This document shows, in pieces, positions 40,079-49,162 of a stretch of 64,000 bases of DNA (positions within the stretch are counted from its first letter, which is position 1; each line of letters starts with the position of its first letter). A program made the translations under genes and the position numbers. The DNA comes from Thermoanaerobacter thermocopriae JCM 7501. Lineage in GTDB: Bacteria; Bacillota; Thermoanaerobacteria; Thermoanaerobacterales; Thermoanaerobacteraceae. Location: positions 1-64,000 of the forward strand of contig NZ_BAZY01000002.1 of NCBI RefSeq assembly GCF_001310975.1. Direction: 5' to 3'. Under the pieces are notes generated by a model. It saw only the letters and a program-made list of their open reading frames with translations, was not told the DNA's origin and did no database searches.

Positions 40079-40126
40079 AACTTCGATTGCTGCTTAATTA
40101 AATATTTGGCGGTAATCGAAGTTATA
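40079..40126 (+). terminator. hairpin after the M28 peptidase gene
   Basis: Arms AACTTCGATT / AATCGAAGTT with a 25-base loop, followed by ATATTTTTA. It probably ends the M28 transcript. The rest of 39981-40234 shows no gene. Confidence 0.5.
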
Positions 40127-40234
40127 TTTTTATATATTGTTTATAGTGTTGAAATAATTAGTTAATCAAAGGGAAAAGAAGAAAAGATGTATGAGTGTTG
40201 GATTGATAAGGAAAGAAGATAAATAAAGAGCATT

Positions 40235-40293
40235 TTGTTTTATGACAAAGATATGTTATAATATGTATGCAAGCAATTACTTGCATACATATT
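40235..40293 (+). promoter_or_regulatory. promoter and TetR operator
   Basis: TTGTTT, a 16-base spacer and TATAAT (40257-40262). A perfect 14-base inverted repeat overlaps the -10: AATATGTATGCAAG / CTTGCATACATATT with a 6-base centre (40260-40293). The repeat ends 13 bases before the TetR start and covers the transcription start, typical of an autorepressor operator. Confidence 0.8.
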
Positions 40294-40306
40294 GTGAGGT
40301 GTTTTG

Positions 40307-40890
40307 ATGGGCGATTCGGTGAAGGAAAAGATAGTTATGTCTACTTTAAAACTAATTTCTGAAAAAGGATATAAGTCTACAACTACAAGAAATATTGCAG
40401 AAGAAGCAGGAGTAAATGAAGTTACAATTTTTAGATGTTTTGGAAGCAAAAAAGATATAGTGCTTTATGCATTAAAAGAGCTAGAATTATTAAAACCTGT
40501 AAATGAAAAAATATTGGACAAATGTACATGGAATCTAAAAGAAGACTTAATTATGCTGGCACATGAATATCATAAAAACTTACAGAGGAAAAGGCTAAAA
40601 TCATGATGGGTCTGAGGAGTCCAGAGATTTTTGAAGAAGTGAAAGAATATTTGATGAAGATTCCAAAAGGTTTTAAAGAAGTTTTGATAAAATATTTTGA
40701 AAAAATGTATGAGAAGGGATTATTAAATACCGATAATTTTGAACTTTTAGCCTTTGCTTTTATGTCACTGAATTTCGGCTTTATTTTAATGAATGTTTCT
40801 TATGGTAACAAGTTAATTGGCTTTGGAGATAGTGAATTTGTCAAAAAAACCATAGAAATTTTTGTAAGGGGAGTAGAAAAGAGTGACTGA
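40307..40890 (+). CDS. TetR/AcrR-family transcriptional regulator, frameshifted
   Basis: Repressor with an N-terminal TetR helix-turn-helix (about residues 8-52, STLKLISEKGYKSTTTRNIAE and EVTIFRCFGSKKDIV) and a helical ligand domain. The first frame ends at 40606. TEEKAKIMMGLRSPEIFEEVKEY continues in the next frame, so one A is missing near 40582. Restored length is about 194 residues. ATG 40307 follows GTGAGGTG. The perfect palindrome over its promoter and the closely following reductase genes suggest it controls the whole cluster. The ligand is unknown. Confidence 0.85.
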
Positions 40891-40938
40891 AGTAGTTAAA
40901 ATATGATATAGGATGTTTTTGGGAGAGGAGAACAAATA

Positions 40939-41937
40939 ATGAAAATTGGTATTCCAAAAGCCTTAATGTATTATTTTTATTATCCTTTCTGGAAAACTCT
41001 TTTTGAAAGCCTCGGTTTTGAGGTGGTCACATCTGGTGATACTTCAAAGAGTGTTTTAGATGCCGGTGTGAAAGAGGCAGTTGCTGAAATATGCGTACCT
41101 ATGAAAGTATATACAGGACATATTTTGAACTTGCTAGATAAAAATGTTGATTATATATATATTCCAAGGTTTGTAAGTTTGAGAAGAGGTATTTTTATGT
41201 GCCCTAAATTTATGGGATTACCTGATATGATCAAAGGGCTTTTTGATGGCATTGAGGATAAAATTCTAACCCATAGTATAGTAGCAAAGAGTACGGATAT
41301 AGCGGAATTTCATAATTACACAGTCTTTATTGACAAATTAGGGGTGAGTAGAAGAGATTTAAAAAATGCTTTAAAGAAAGCTCGAAGTAAATGGCTTGAG
41401 TTTAGAACTTTAAATAGGCAAGGATATGATATAAATGAGCTTTTGACGAGTGATAAACCAAAAAAATATGATGGCGATATTACTATAGGTCTAATTGGTT
41501 ATGTATATAATATTTATGATAGATTTGTTAATATGGATTTGCTTAATGTTTTTCGCAAGCTCAACATAAAAGTTGTGACTTTTGATATGATGGAAGAAAA
41601 GGTAATACAACGTCAGTTAAAAAAATTTAAAAAGAATATGTTTTGGGAGTTTACTAATATGCTTTTAGGTACGGCTTATGAGTTTATGGAAAGAGACGAC
41701 ATTGACGGTATTATTCATATTACCGCCTTTGGTTGTGGTCCTGATTCAATTCTTGAGCCTTTTTTAATTATAGATTCTGAAAAATATAAAAAACCTTTTA
41801 TGACTTTAAGGATTGATGAACAAACAGGTGAAAGTCATATAATTACACGAGTTGAGGCCTTTACTGACCTTATCAAGTTAAAAAAGCATAAAGATTCTGT
41901 TATAGCTGAAGAAAAGTCTAAGGAAGGCGTGATTTGA
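40939..41937 (+). CDS. 2-hydroxyacyl-CoA dehydratase D-component-like iron-sulfur protein (subunit 1)
   Basis: 332-residue protein of the HgdB/BcrC-like (DUF2229) family, which binds a [4Fe-4S] or double-cubane cluster and is reduced by an ATP-dependent activator. Three conserved cysteine sites are visible: AEICVPMKVYTGH, GIFMCPKFMG and AFGCGPDSILEP. GGGAGAGGAG precedes ATG 40939. The stop is directly followed by the second HgdB-like gene (41938), then the activator ATPase. The substrate is unknown. Neither the CoA-transferase nor the dehydrogenase partners of hydroxyacyl-CoA pathways are nearby. Confidence 0.85.
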   Translation: MKIGIPKALMYYFYYPFWKTLFESLGFEVVTSGDTSKSVLDAGVKEAVAEICVPMKVYTGHILNLLDKNVDYIYIPRFVSLRRGIFMCPKFMGLPDMIKGLFDGIEDKILTHSIVAKSTDIAEFHNYTVFIDKLGVSRRDLKNALKKARSKWLEFRTLNRQGYDINELLTSDKPKKYDGDITIGLIGYVYNIYDRFVNMDLLNVFRKLNIKVVTFDMMEEKVIQRQLKKFKKNMFWEFTNMLLGTAYEFMERDDIDGIIHITAFGCGPDSILEPFLIIDSEKYKKPFMTLRIDEQTGESHIITRVEAFTDLIKLKKHKDSVIAEEKSKEGVI

Positions 41938-43033
41938 GTGAAGATAACATTTCCCTATATGGGTTCGCCTTATATATATGAAAAATTGTTTAGTTTGCTT
42001 GGCCACGAAGTTGTAACGCCACCGAGACCGTCTCAAAAAACGATAAATTATGGTGTAAAATATAGCCTGAATTTGCTTGTTTTCCTCTAAAAGTTATTTT
42101 AGGCACGTATCTTGAAGCTATCGAATTAGGAGCAGATACTATAGTAACTTCTGGCGGGAATGGTCCTGCAGAGCGGGTTATTATGGAGAAGCTCAAAAGA
42201 AAATACTCAAAAATATGGGTTATGACATTGAATTTATAATATTTGACGAACCTAAAAGAGATTTAAAGGGATTTATGGATAATGTGAAAAAAATAAAAGG
42301 TAATAATTCTTGGGGAAAAGTTCTCAAAACTGTAAAAACTGTTTACGATATGGCTAAATCTATGGACAAAGTAGAAAAAATTGTTGAAGTTAAAAGAGCT
42401 TATGAATGCAATAAAGGTGAATTTACTAAAGCATGGCATGAGATTGCAGAAGAGTATAGAAAGATAAAAACTTCTGAAGATGTGAAAGTTATTGAGGAAA
42501 AAGCTATTAAAAGATTAAATAGTATAAAAACTTGTGAAGTTCCGGAAGAAGAAAGAATTAGAATAGGAATAGTGGGAGAAATATATGTGGTTATGGAACC
42601 TTCTATAAATGGCAATATAGAAGAAGTTTTAAATAGTTATGGTGCAGAGGTTGAAAGGTCCCATTATATTTCTGAATGGATTGATTTTAATTTGATACCT
42701 TTGCCTTCTTACAAGGAGAAAGAGCACGAGATTTTGAAAAAAGCTGAAAAATACATAGAGATAATAATTGGAGGCCATGCTAAGCAATCTGTCGGTGCAA
42801 TAATTGATTTTATGGAAAGAGGATTTGATGGAGTTATTCACTTGAAACCCTTTGGATGTTTACCAGAACTTATTTCTCAAAGTGTGATAGATAAAATAAT
42901 GAGAGAGTATGACTATCCAATTTTGTCACTTTCTGTAGATGAGCAAATGGCGATTGCCAATGTATTAACGAGAATAGAAGCTTTTTTAGATGTTATAAAA
43001 CTAAAAAAACACAGAAAAAGGATAGCGAGGTAG
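41938..43033 (+). CDS. 2-hydroxyacyl-CoA dehydratase-like iron-sulfur protein (subunit 2), two frameshifts
   Basis: Second HgdB/DUF2229-type subunit, about 365 residues when restored. Frame one (KITFPYMGSPYIYEKLFSLL) starts with GTG 41938. Frame two begins near 42066 (PEFACFPLKVILGTYLEAIE) and frame three near 42167 (GPCRAGYYGEAQKKIL). One base is missing at each join. Three cysteine sites parallel those of subunit 1: ACFPLKV, GPCRAGYYGE and PFGCLPELI. The pair probably forms a heterodimer with bound iron-sulfur clusters. The gene follows subunit 1 with no gap and ends 6 bases before the activator gene. Confidence 0.83.
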
Positions 43034-43039
43034 ACAAAA

Positions 43040-44002
43040 GTGGAGAAAATATATATTGGTGTTGATGTAGGGTCAGTAAGTATAAATGTTGTAGCCATTG
43101 ATGAAAATAACGAGGTCTTATTCAAGTCGTACGTAAGAAATGTTGGGCAACCAATTGACACTGTAAAGGATGAGCTAGCAAAATTACACAATGAATTGGC
43201 AAATAAAGAAATAGGTGGGGTTGGCGTAACTGGAAGTGGTAGACAGCTTCTTGGATATGTCCTTGGTGCCGATGTAGTAAAAAATGAGATCACTGCCCAT
43301 GCTACTGCTACCTTACACTTTCATCCAGATGTTAGTACTATTTTTGAAATTGGTGGACAGGACTCCAAACTTATTATTATAAATGATGGGACAATAGCTG
43401 ATTTTGCTATGAATACAGTTTGTGCTGCTGGTACAGGGTCGTTTCTTGACCACCAGGCGCAAAGACTCGGAATAAAAATTGAGGAGTTTGGAGAAATTGC
43501 GTTGACTGCAAAACGAGAAGTGAGAATCGCAGGTAGATGTACAGTCTTTGCAGAATCTGATATGATTTCGAAACAGCAATACGGTTTTAGTAAAGCGGAA
43601 ATATTAAGAGGTCTTTCAAAAGCGCTTGTAAGAAATTATATGAACAACCTTGTAAGAGGAAGAAAATTGAGACCGGTTTTTGTATTCCAAGGTGGTGTTG
43701 CGGCAAATATTGCGATAAAAAAAGCATTTGAAGAAGAAGTAGGCCATGAGGTAATTGTTCCAAAGTATTACAATGTTATGGGAGCGATAGGTATCGCAAT
43801 GTTAGCAAAGGATGAAATGAAGCGAACGGGCAATCACACTAAGTTTAAAGGATTTGGGGTTTCAGAGGAAAAGTTTGAGACAACGAGCTTTATTTGCAAA
43901 GCTTGTCCTAACGAGTGTGAAATAATACAAATTAAAGCAAATGGCAAAGTAATTGCGATGACGGGCGACAGATGTGGCAGATGGTCAAACTCTGTTATAT
44001 AA
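43040..44002 (+). CDS. acyl-CoA dehydratase activase (HgdC/BcrA-like ATPase)
   Basis: 320-residue ASKHA-fold ATPase that uses ATP to push a low-potential electron into its HgdB-like partner. It has the phosphate-1 motif GVDVGSVSINVV, EIGGQDSK, the cluster-cysteine region MNTVCAAGTGSFLDHQA and AGRCTVFAESDM, and the adenosine motif FQGGVAAN. The C-terminal 40 residues carry an extra Cys set (CKACPNEC...GDRCGRW) beyond the minimal HgdC, perhaps for another cluster. GTG 43040 follows the stop of subunit 2 by 6 bases. Confidence 0.88.
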   Translation: MEKIYIGVDVGSVSINVVAIDENNEVLFKSYVRNVGQPIDTVKDELAKLHNELANKEIGGVGVTGSGRQLLGYVLGADVVKNEITAHATATLHFHPDVSTIFEIGGQDSKLIIINDGTIADFAMNTVCAAGTGSFLDHQAQRLGIKIEEFGEIALTAKREVRIAGRCTVFAESDMISKQQYGFSKAEILRGLSKALVRNYMNNLVRGRKLRPVFVFQGGVAANIAIKKAFEEEVGHEVIVPKYYNVMGAIGIAMLAKDEMKRTGNHTKFKGFGVSEEKFETTSFICKACPNECEIIQIKANGKVIAMTGDRCGRWSNSVI

Positions 44003-44020
44003 ACATAAGGAGGCTTAGAT

Positions 44021-44173
44021 ATGGCTCATCATCATGATCATGGCGAGATAGGTAAGAAAAACTTTATATCTTTTTAAAGAAGCATATATAAAAATTTTTA
44101 AACCAGAACCGATTGATGGTGCTTTAATGATAGTAGTTGCTACTATAGGTCTTGCAGCAAATAAAAAGCCTCG
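44021..44173 (+). pseudogene. cation diffusion facilitator remnant
   Basis: AAGGAGG and ATG 44021 start MAHHHDHGEIGKK, a His-rich CDF-type N terminus. After a frameshift it jumps to YLFKEAYIKIFKPEPIDGALMIVVATIGLAAN, the third-to-fourth helix region of a CzcD/ZitB-type metal exporter. The reading then breaks off. Around 70 residues between the two parts and the entire C-terminal half are missing, so it is a real deletion remnant and not a single-base error. Confidence 0.7.
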
Positions 44174-44185
44174 GATTAGTTTACC

Positions 44186-44220
44186 AAACAAGGGGAGAAT
44201 AAAACTTTCTCCCCTTGTTT
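44186..44220. terminator. bidirectional terminator
   Basis: Perfect arms AAACAAGGGGAGA / TCTCCCCTTGTTT with a 9-base loop and T-rich flanks. It is shared by the CDF remnant side and the minus-strand ECF gene. Confidence 0.85.
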
Positions 44221-44223
44221 TTA

Positions 44224-44712
44224 TTATTGTTCTTTCGCTTTTTTGAAGTAATTTTCAAGCAATGCAATTACTATAATTCCCAGTATACCTCCTATGAGTG
44301 CTGTTATAAGCTGGGGTGTTGTAAAAGCCTGTACAATTTTTAATGGAACTTTTACATTGAACAGCTGCATTATATATTTTACTGATAAAGCAAGCCATAT
44401 AAACTTAACTACAGCACCTACTATCATTCCTATTACTTTGTTTTTTTGCGTTGAAAAAAGTATTACATATACTCCATTGCCAATCATTATGAAAGGAATC
44501 ATTAAAGGAAATCCCATTATGCCTACCAAAAATGCAATTACCGGTGTTAAAAGTCCTATTATAACTCCTGACCACATTCCTACAGTTCCAGCAGCGATTA
44601 AAAGCATTGCATTAACGATAGAACCTGTTATTAGTTGGGGCATTTTTAAGAACTGAAATATTAAAGTGATGGCGAGTAAAACAGCAGTTCTTGTTAAGAA
44701 TTTTACATTCAC
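44224..44712 (-). CDS. ECF transporter S component
   Basis: 162-residue hydrophobic protein with about five to six transmembrane segments and a positively charged tail (ENYFKKAKEQ). It matches the S (substrate-binding) component fold of energy-coupling-factor vitamin transporters. No ATPase or T component is nearby, so it would use a shared ECF module. The minus-strand start GTG/ATG is preceded by AAAGGAGGCG. The 44713-44944 region upstream includes a TTGACA on the minus strand at 44800-44805 but no clear -10 and no riboswitch I can name. The substrate is unknown. Confidence 0.75.
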   Translation of the reverse strand: MNVKFLTRTAVLLAITLIFQFLKMPQLITGSIVNAMLLIAAGTVGMWSGVIIGLLTPVIAFLVGIMGFPLMIPFIMIGNGVYVILFSTQKNKVIGMIVGAVVKFIWLALSVKYIMQLFNVKVPLKIVQAFTTPQLITALIGGILGIIVIALLENYFKKAKEQ

Positions 44713-44873
44713 ACAAATCGCCTCCTTTCCTTTATTGTCTGAGAATCTTGCCTCGCAATGTTCAGTTCAGGATAGCATGGGGAAATAATTACCTCATATT
44801 GTCAATTATATTTTATTACTTTAACAAAAGAATGTCAAATAAATATCAAAGTTGCAAAGAATTTTTTACTTTG

Positions 44874-44929
44874 TTGACTTTAATGGAAGATAGAGATACA
44901 ATTTAAATGTAAATGTAACAGTTGTTACA
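44874..44929 (+). promoter_or_regulatory. promoter and operator of the fetAB-like operon
   Basis: TTGACT, exactly 17 bases, TACAAT (44897-44902). A perfect 7-base inverted repeat TGTAACAGTTGTTACA follows at 44914-44929, just downstream of the expected transcription start, where a repressor would block elongation or initiation. Confidence 0.75.
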
Positions 44930-44944
44930 GTAGAGGTGATTTAT

Positions 44945-45667
44945 GTGAATAAAATAGAATTTAAAGAGGTAAGCTACGGTAGTTTTGGAAAAGAGATATT
45001 AAAAGACATTTCTGTAAAGTTTGAAGGTGGAGCAATACATACTATTGTCGGCCCTTCTGGAGCTGGAAAATCGACGCTGATTAAACTGATAAACCGATTG
45101 ATAGATCCAACCCATGGCAGTATTTTAATAGACGACGTGGATATTAAAACAATAGATGTGATAGACTTAAGAAGAAGAATTGGAATGGTTTTTCAGCAGC
45201 CTCATCTTTTTGAAGGAACAGTTAAAGACAATATTGAGTATGGTCCAATGCTTAAAGGCGAAAAAAATGTAAACGTGGAGTATTATTTGAGCATTGTAGG
45301 ATTGAATAATGAGTATGCTACAAGAGATGTGAAAAATTTATCAGGAGGGGAACAGCAAAGAGTTTCTATAGCGAGAACTCTTGCAAATAATCCTGAAGCT
45401 CTTTTACTTGATGAACCTACATCAGCCCTTGATCCTACCTCTACAGAAATAATAGAAGAATTAATAGTTAAGCTGAAGGAAGAAATGAATCTGACGGTTA
45501 TTTGGATAACTCATAACATGGAGCAGGCTAAGCGCATTGGGGATTACACAGCACTGCTTAACAAAGGGATATTAATAGAATATGCAAAAACTTATGATTT
45601 TTTTACAAATCCCCAAAATGAAATTACAAAATTGTTTATACAAAGCAAGTTAAAGGAGGAAGGTTAA
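44945..45667 (+). CDS. ABC transporter ATP-binding protein (FetA/YbbL-like)
   Basis: 240-residue ABC ATPase with Walker [13 protein letters not shown]-loop MVFQQPHLF, signature [12 protein letters not shown] and Walker [14 protein letters not shown]. The closest relatives by sequence are phosphate-type (PstB) and FetA ATPases. The following FetB-family permease gene decides for the latter, an exporter linked to iron homeostasis. GTG 44945 is chosen over GTG 44936, which overlaps AGAGGTG. Confidence 0.85.
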   Translation: MNKIEFKEVSYGSFGKEILKDISVKFEGGAIHTIVGPSGAGKSTLIKLINRLIDPTHGSILIDDVDIKTIDVIDLRRRIGMVFQQPHLFEGTVKDNIEYGPMLKGEKNVNVEYYLSIVGLNNEYATRDVKNLSGGEQQRVSIARTLANNPEALLLDEPTSALDPTSTEIIEELIVKLKEEMNLTVIWITHNMEQAKRIGDYTALLNKGILIEYAKTYDFFTNPQNEITKLFIQSKLKEEG

Positions 45668-46423
45668 ATGAGTGTATTGTCTTTGACATTGGCGTCAAGT
45701 CTTGTACTAATATCAATTTTTGTTTCTTATTACCAAAAACTGGGGATTGAAAAGGAAATAGTTATAGGTACTATAAGAGCGGTTGTGCAGCTTACAATAG
45801 TGGGATACATTTTACACTACATATTTGCTGCCGATAATGCTTTATTTACCTTGGCAATGGTAAGCTTAATGATAGTAGTTGCTGGAAATAATGCTTCAAA
45901 GAGAGGGAAGGGAATACCGAATGTTTTTTATTTTATCACTTTTTCAATTGCCTTAAGTGCCGCGATTACAATTTCTCTGCTTATTTTGTTTGGGAATATA
46001 CACTTTAGACCCCAGGAAGTTATACCTGTATCAGGAATGATAATAGGAAATTCAATGGTGGCTTCAGGACTTGCTGTTTCAAGGCTAAAAGACGAAATAA
46101 AAAATAAGTCAGAGGAAATAGAGGCGTATTTGTCACTTGGTGCAACTTCAAGGCAAGCCGCACAAAAAGTGATAAAGACTGCAATAAAGACAGGTATGAT
46201 TCCTACAGTTGACAGTATGAAAACTCTTGGTATCGTCCAACTTCCAGGGATGATGACAGGTCTCATATTGGGAGGAGTGGACCCTATTGAGGCAGTTAAG
46301 TACCAGATAATGGTTACTTTTATGCTGGCATCAACTGTTGCTATATCCTGTTTTAGTGTAACTTTCTTGACATATAGAGAATTTTTTACAAGTAATCATC
46401 AGTTAAAAGAGGTAGGGAATTAA
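45668..46423 (+). CDS. fetB: ABC transporter permease, FetB/YbbM (UPF0014) family
   Basis: 251-residue integral membrane protein with about six to seven helices and the family hallmarks NNASKRGKG, MIIGNSMVASGLAVSRL, EAYLSLGATSRQA, and QLPGMMTGLILGGVDP. In Escherichia coli FetAB is an iron exporter giving peroxide resistance. The gene begins directly after the ATPase stop with AAGGAGGAAGG as its site. Metal or other substrate is inferred from the family only. Confidence 0.87.
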   Translation: MSVLSLTLASSLVLISIFVSYYQKLGIEKEIVIGTIRAVVQLTIVGYILHYIFAADNALFTLAMVSLMIVVAGNNASKRGKGIPNVFYFITFSIALSAAITISLLILFGNIHFRPQEVIPVSGMIIGNSMVASGLAVSRLKDEIKNKSEEIEAYLSLGATSRQAAQKVIKTAIKTGMIPTVDSMKTLGIVQLPGMMTGLILGGVDPIEAVKYQIMVTFMLASTVAISCFSVTFLTYREFFTSNHQLKEVGN

Positions 46424-46440
46424 GTGGCGAGATGGGAAAG

Positions 46441-46465
46441 AAAAGGCAGGATTACCCTGCCTTTT
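46441..46465. terminator. shared terminator between fetB and the beta-propeller gene
   Basis: Arms AAAAGGCAGG / CCTGCCTTTT with loop ATTAC, between convergent genes. Confidence 0.85.
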
Positions 46466-48467
46466 TATGGAATAGATATTTGTGATTTAACTGGGTTGTA
46501 TTCATACATTAATGATATTCCATCAGTGGAGATATTGAACATTAGCTTATCTTGATTCCAGAAGTTTGCCTCTATTTCATCAATTTTTGTATCTTTAAAT
46601 AATGTTTCTAAATCAGTTTTTTCTCCTGTTTTTAGATTGTACAGGTACACTTTTTGCTTTCCATCATCGGAGAAAAAGTTCGCTGCCAAAAAGTTCCCGT
46701 TTCCATCAAGCTTAAGTTCAGCAAAAGCTCCATTGTCAATGCTGTTAACAAGTTTAAAAGTTTTTGTGTCTAAGTTATAGCTTAAAAGTTTTGACTGACG
46801 GTTATCCAGTCCCAAAACTGTAAAGTATAGCGTGTTTGTCTTGGCGTCAAAAGCAGAAGCTGTAAATCTAAAATTTCCTTCAGGAAGGTATTCTTTTGGA
46901 ATGTCAGTTTCTCTAAAAAGAGACTTTCCTTTTTCTCTATTAATGCGTTCATAAAAGGTATTATTTTTATCATAAAACTCTAATGTTTCCAAGCCTTTTA
47001 TGCTGTCAATTATATAACCATTTTCACTGGGTGTAACGTAATATCTTTGTTTTTCTATGGAATAATAGGTATCTCCCCAATATCCCATGTATAGCTCTGC
47101 ATCCACATATGTCTTTTCACCTTCTTTGCCAGTCCCTAATATATTATATCCTACAGGGTGAGGATTTGATATTGTCAGGAAAGAAGGAGGATTTTTCATA
47201 AGCATTTTTGCAAAATCGTCATCCCTTGCTATTAAAGCCTGTAAAAATCTTCTTACAGTGTAGTCAGCTGATAATTTTTCTTTTGAAAGATCTATTTTCA
47301 TAAGAGTCATCATATTTCCTCTTATATCTTCATTTAAATTTTTCAAAACATATATACTGTTAGAATCATTGCTCCAGGAAGGCAGATAATAATCATACTC
47401 TCCTCCTGTAACTAAGTCGGATTTTATTGGCGAATTTTTATTTTTTTCTTTCACACTTTCTACAAGACTTTTCAAATTTGGCTTTGAAAAGTTCTCTGTA
47501 ACCTGTTTTTTAGTGGCAAAGCCTACGGCATCAGTGACCCACACATTGCTTATATGCTCTGTTACCTCTACTCCGTCAATGGTAGAGTTTTTTATCTCTG
47601 ATTTTACATATGCTATATAGTTTCCATCAGGAGATACAGAAGGAAATCTGCCTTCAACTACTGTTTTTTCTTCTCCTGTCTTTAGGTCTTTGTAAATGAT
47701 CTTATTGTCTTTTTCAAAAACAATGGCATTTTGATTTTTTACATAGCTTCCATAAGAGCCTTCGGCTATTTCTGTAAGCTGTGAAGTTTTGAGGTCATAC
47801 TCCCATAAAGTTGATTTTTTTTCAAAACCATGACCTCCTTCTCTTGGAGTGTATACATTTTTAGTAAAGATTATCTTATTTCCATCAGGAGAAAAAGAAG
47901 GGCTTTCATAGAAAATGTCTAAACCATTGCCTGTTACACGAATTTTTTCTGTTTTATCTATTGAAAGGTCTTTTATATAGTATTGGTAGTTTAAAGAATA
48001 TAAAAGTTTTTTTCCATCTGGAGATACAGCTACGTCTCCTACTCCAATGGGCACGTTTTTGCTTTTTTCACCCACTATCTGTCTAAAGCCGTTTTTATTA
48101 TATTCAAAAAGCCTTTTTCGGGGATGGCTATATAAAGGGTGCCATTGTATTCAGCAATTCTTCCCGTGTTACCCTTGCCAATGTCAAAAAAGGAGATTTG
48201 ATTGGCAATTTTTAAATCTGCAGCGTTTGCTTTTGAGATGAAAGGACTGGGGCTTGTTATATAATTTGGACTGTAATTGTTGTGGGATAAAAAGCTTGCA
48301 AGGGCAAATCCTACGATTAAAAGTAAAGAAGCGGCAATGGCTATAAACTTGTAACTTTTTTTAGTATTTTTCTTAAACTCTTTTTTTAATTTTTCTTTTA
48401 ATTGATAATTTACAGGGATGTGTTCTTTTAGTTTTTCTAGATTTTTTTCTATATCTTTCTCTTTCAT
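46465..48467 (-). CDS. membrane-anchored beta-propeller protein, putative anti-sigma/sensor, frameshifted
   Basis: About 667 residues when restored. A charged cytosolic N terminus (about 1-38, rich in Lys/Glu) is followed by one transmembrane helix (IAIAASLLLIVGFALASFL). A long external part has TolB/WD40-like blades such as DVAVSPDGKKLLYSL and PSFSPDGNKIIFTKN. The N-terminal frame ends at 48075. EYNKNGFRQIVGEKSKNVPIG continues after one missing base near 48106. It starts 3 bases after the stop of an ECF sigma factor gene, the usual position of an anti-sigma factor. No zinc-binding anti-sigma motif is seen, so the anti-sigma role is inference. Confidence 0.78.
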
Positions 48468-48470
48468 TAT

Positions 48471-48959
48471 TCATCCCTCCAAACATTTAATAACAAGATT
48501 TTTTAATTTTTGAATAATCCTATGGGCTTTCATTTTTACTGCATCTTCAGTTTTTTCAATTAACTGTGATATTTCTTTATGGGTCATTCCCGAAAAATAC
48601 TTTAAGTTTATTATTTCAATTTCATTTTTTGGAAGGCTGTAAATTGATTTTTTTAAGCAATTAAGTTCTACTTCTTTGTTAAATTTGTCCTCCCAAATAT
48701 CCGGATAATAGTATTTTTCAAGTTCATCATTTGTTACAATTTCTTTCTTCTTTCTATAAAAGTCTGTGACAGTATTTCTTGCAATCGAGAAAAGCCAAGA
48801 CTTTGGATTGGTTCTTATTGTACTATAATTTTCATAGGCTTTTTTAAAAATTTCACTTACGATGTCATCGGCATCCCAGCTATTACCTACTTTAAAATAC
48901 ACGTACCGGTACACATCGTCAAAAAAAGTTTCATAAAAGCTTAAAAAACCATCTTTCAC
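48471..48959 (-). CDS. RNA polymerase sigma factor, ECF (sigma-70) family
   Basis: About 163-residue extracytoplasmic-function sigma factor. Region 2 is visible as DADDIVSEIFKKAYENY and PKSWLFSIARNTVTDFYR. Region 4 is visible as LPKNEIEIINLKYFSGMTHKEISQL. The GTG at 48959 is preferred over GTG 48977 because AAAGGAGG lies between them. It is cotranscribed with the membrane beta-propeller protein, which probably controls it. The target promoters are unknown. Confidence 0.88.
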   Translation of the reverse strand: MKDGFLSFYETFFDDVYRYVYFKVGNSWDADDIVSEIFKKAYENYSTIRTNPKSWLFSIARNTVTDFYRKKKEIVTNDELEKYYYPDIWEDKFNKEVELNCLKKSIYSLPKNEIEIINLKYFSGMTHKEISQLIEKTEDAVKMKAHRIIQKLKNLVIKCLEG

Positions 48960-49162
48960 CCATGGGCCTCCTTTCACTTATATAGACGCATCAAAATTTT
49001 ATAAGTAACTTTTTGGAACTCGGCTGTTTTTAATTTCCACAATCATAGACGAATTATAAGGCGCAAAGTAACAGTTTTAATTACTTTAATTATAAAGATT
49101 TTCAAAAGATATTGCATTTATTTTTCTTTTGTAATAAAATAATGTACAAATCTATTTGTAAA

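Noticed and set aside
44713-44935. Known riboswitch upstream of the ECF S component
   Set aside because: No preQ1, THF, TPP, cobalamin, FMN or lysine riboswitch core could be recognised.
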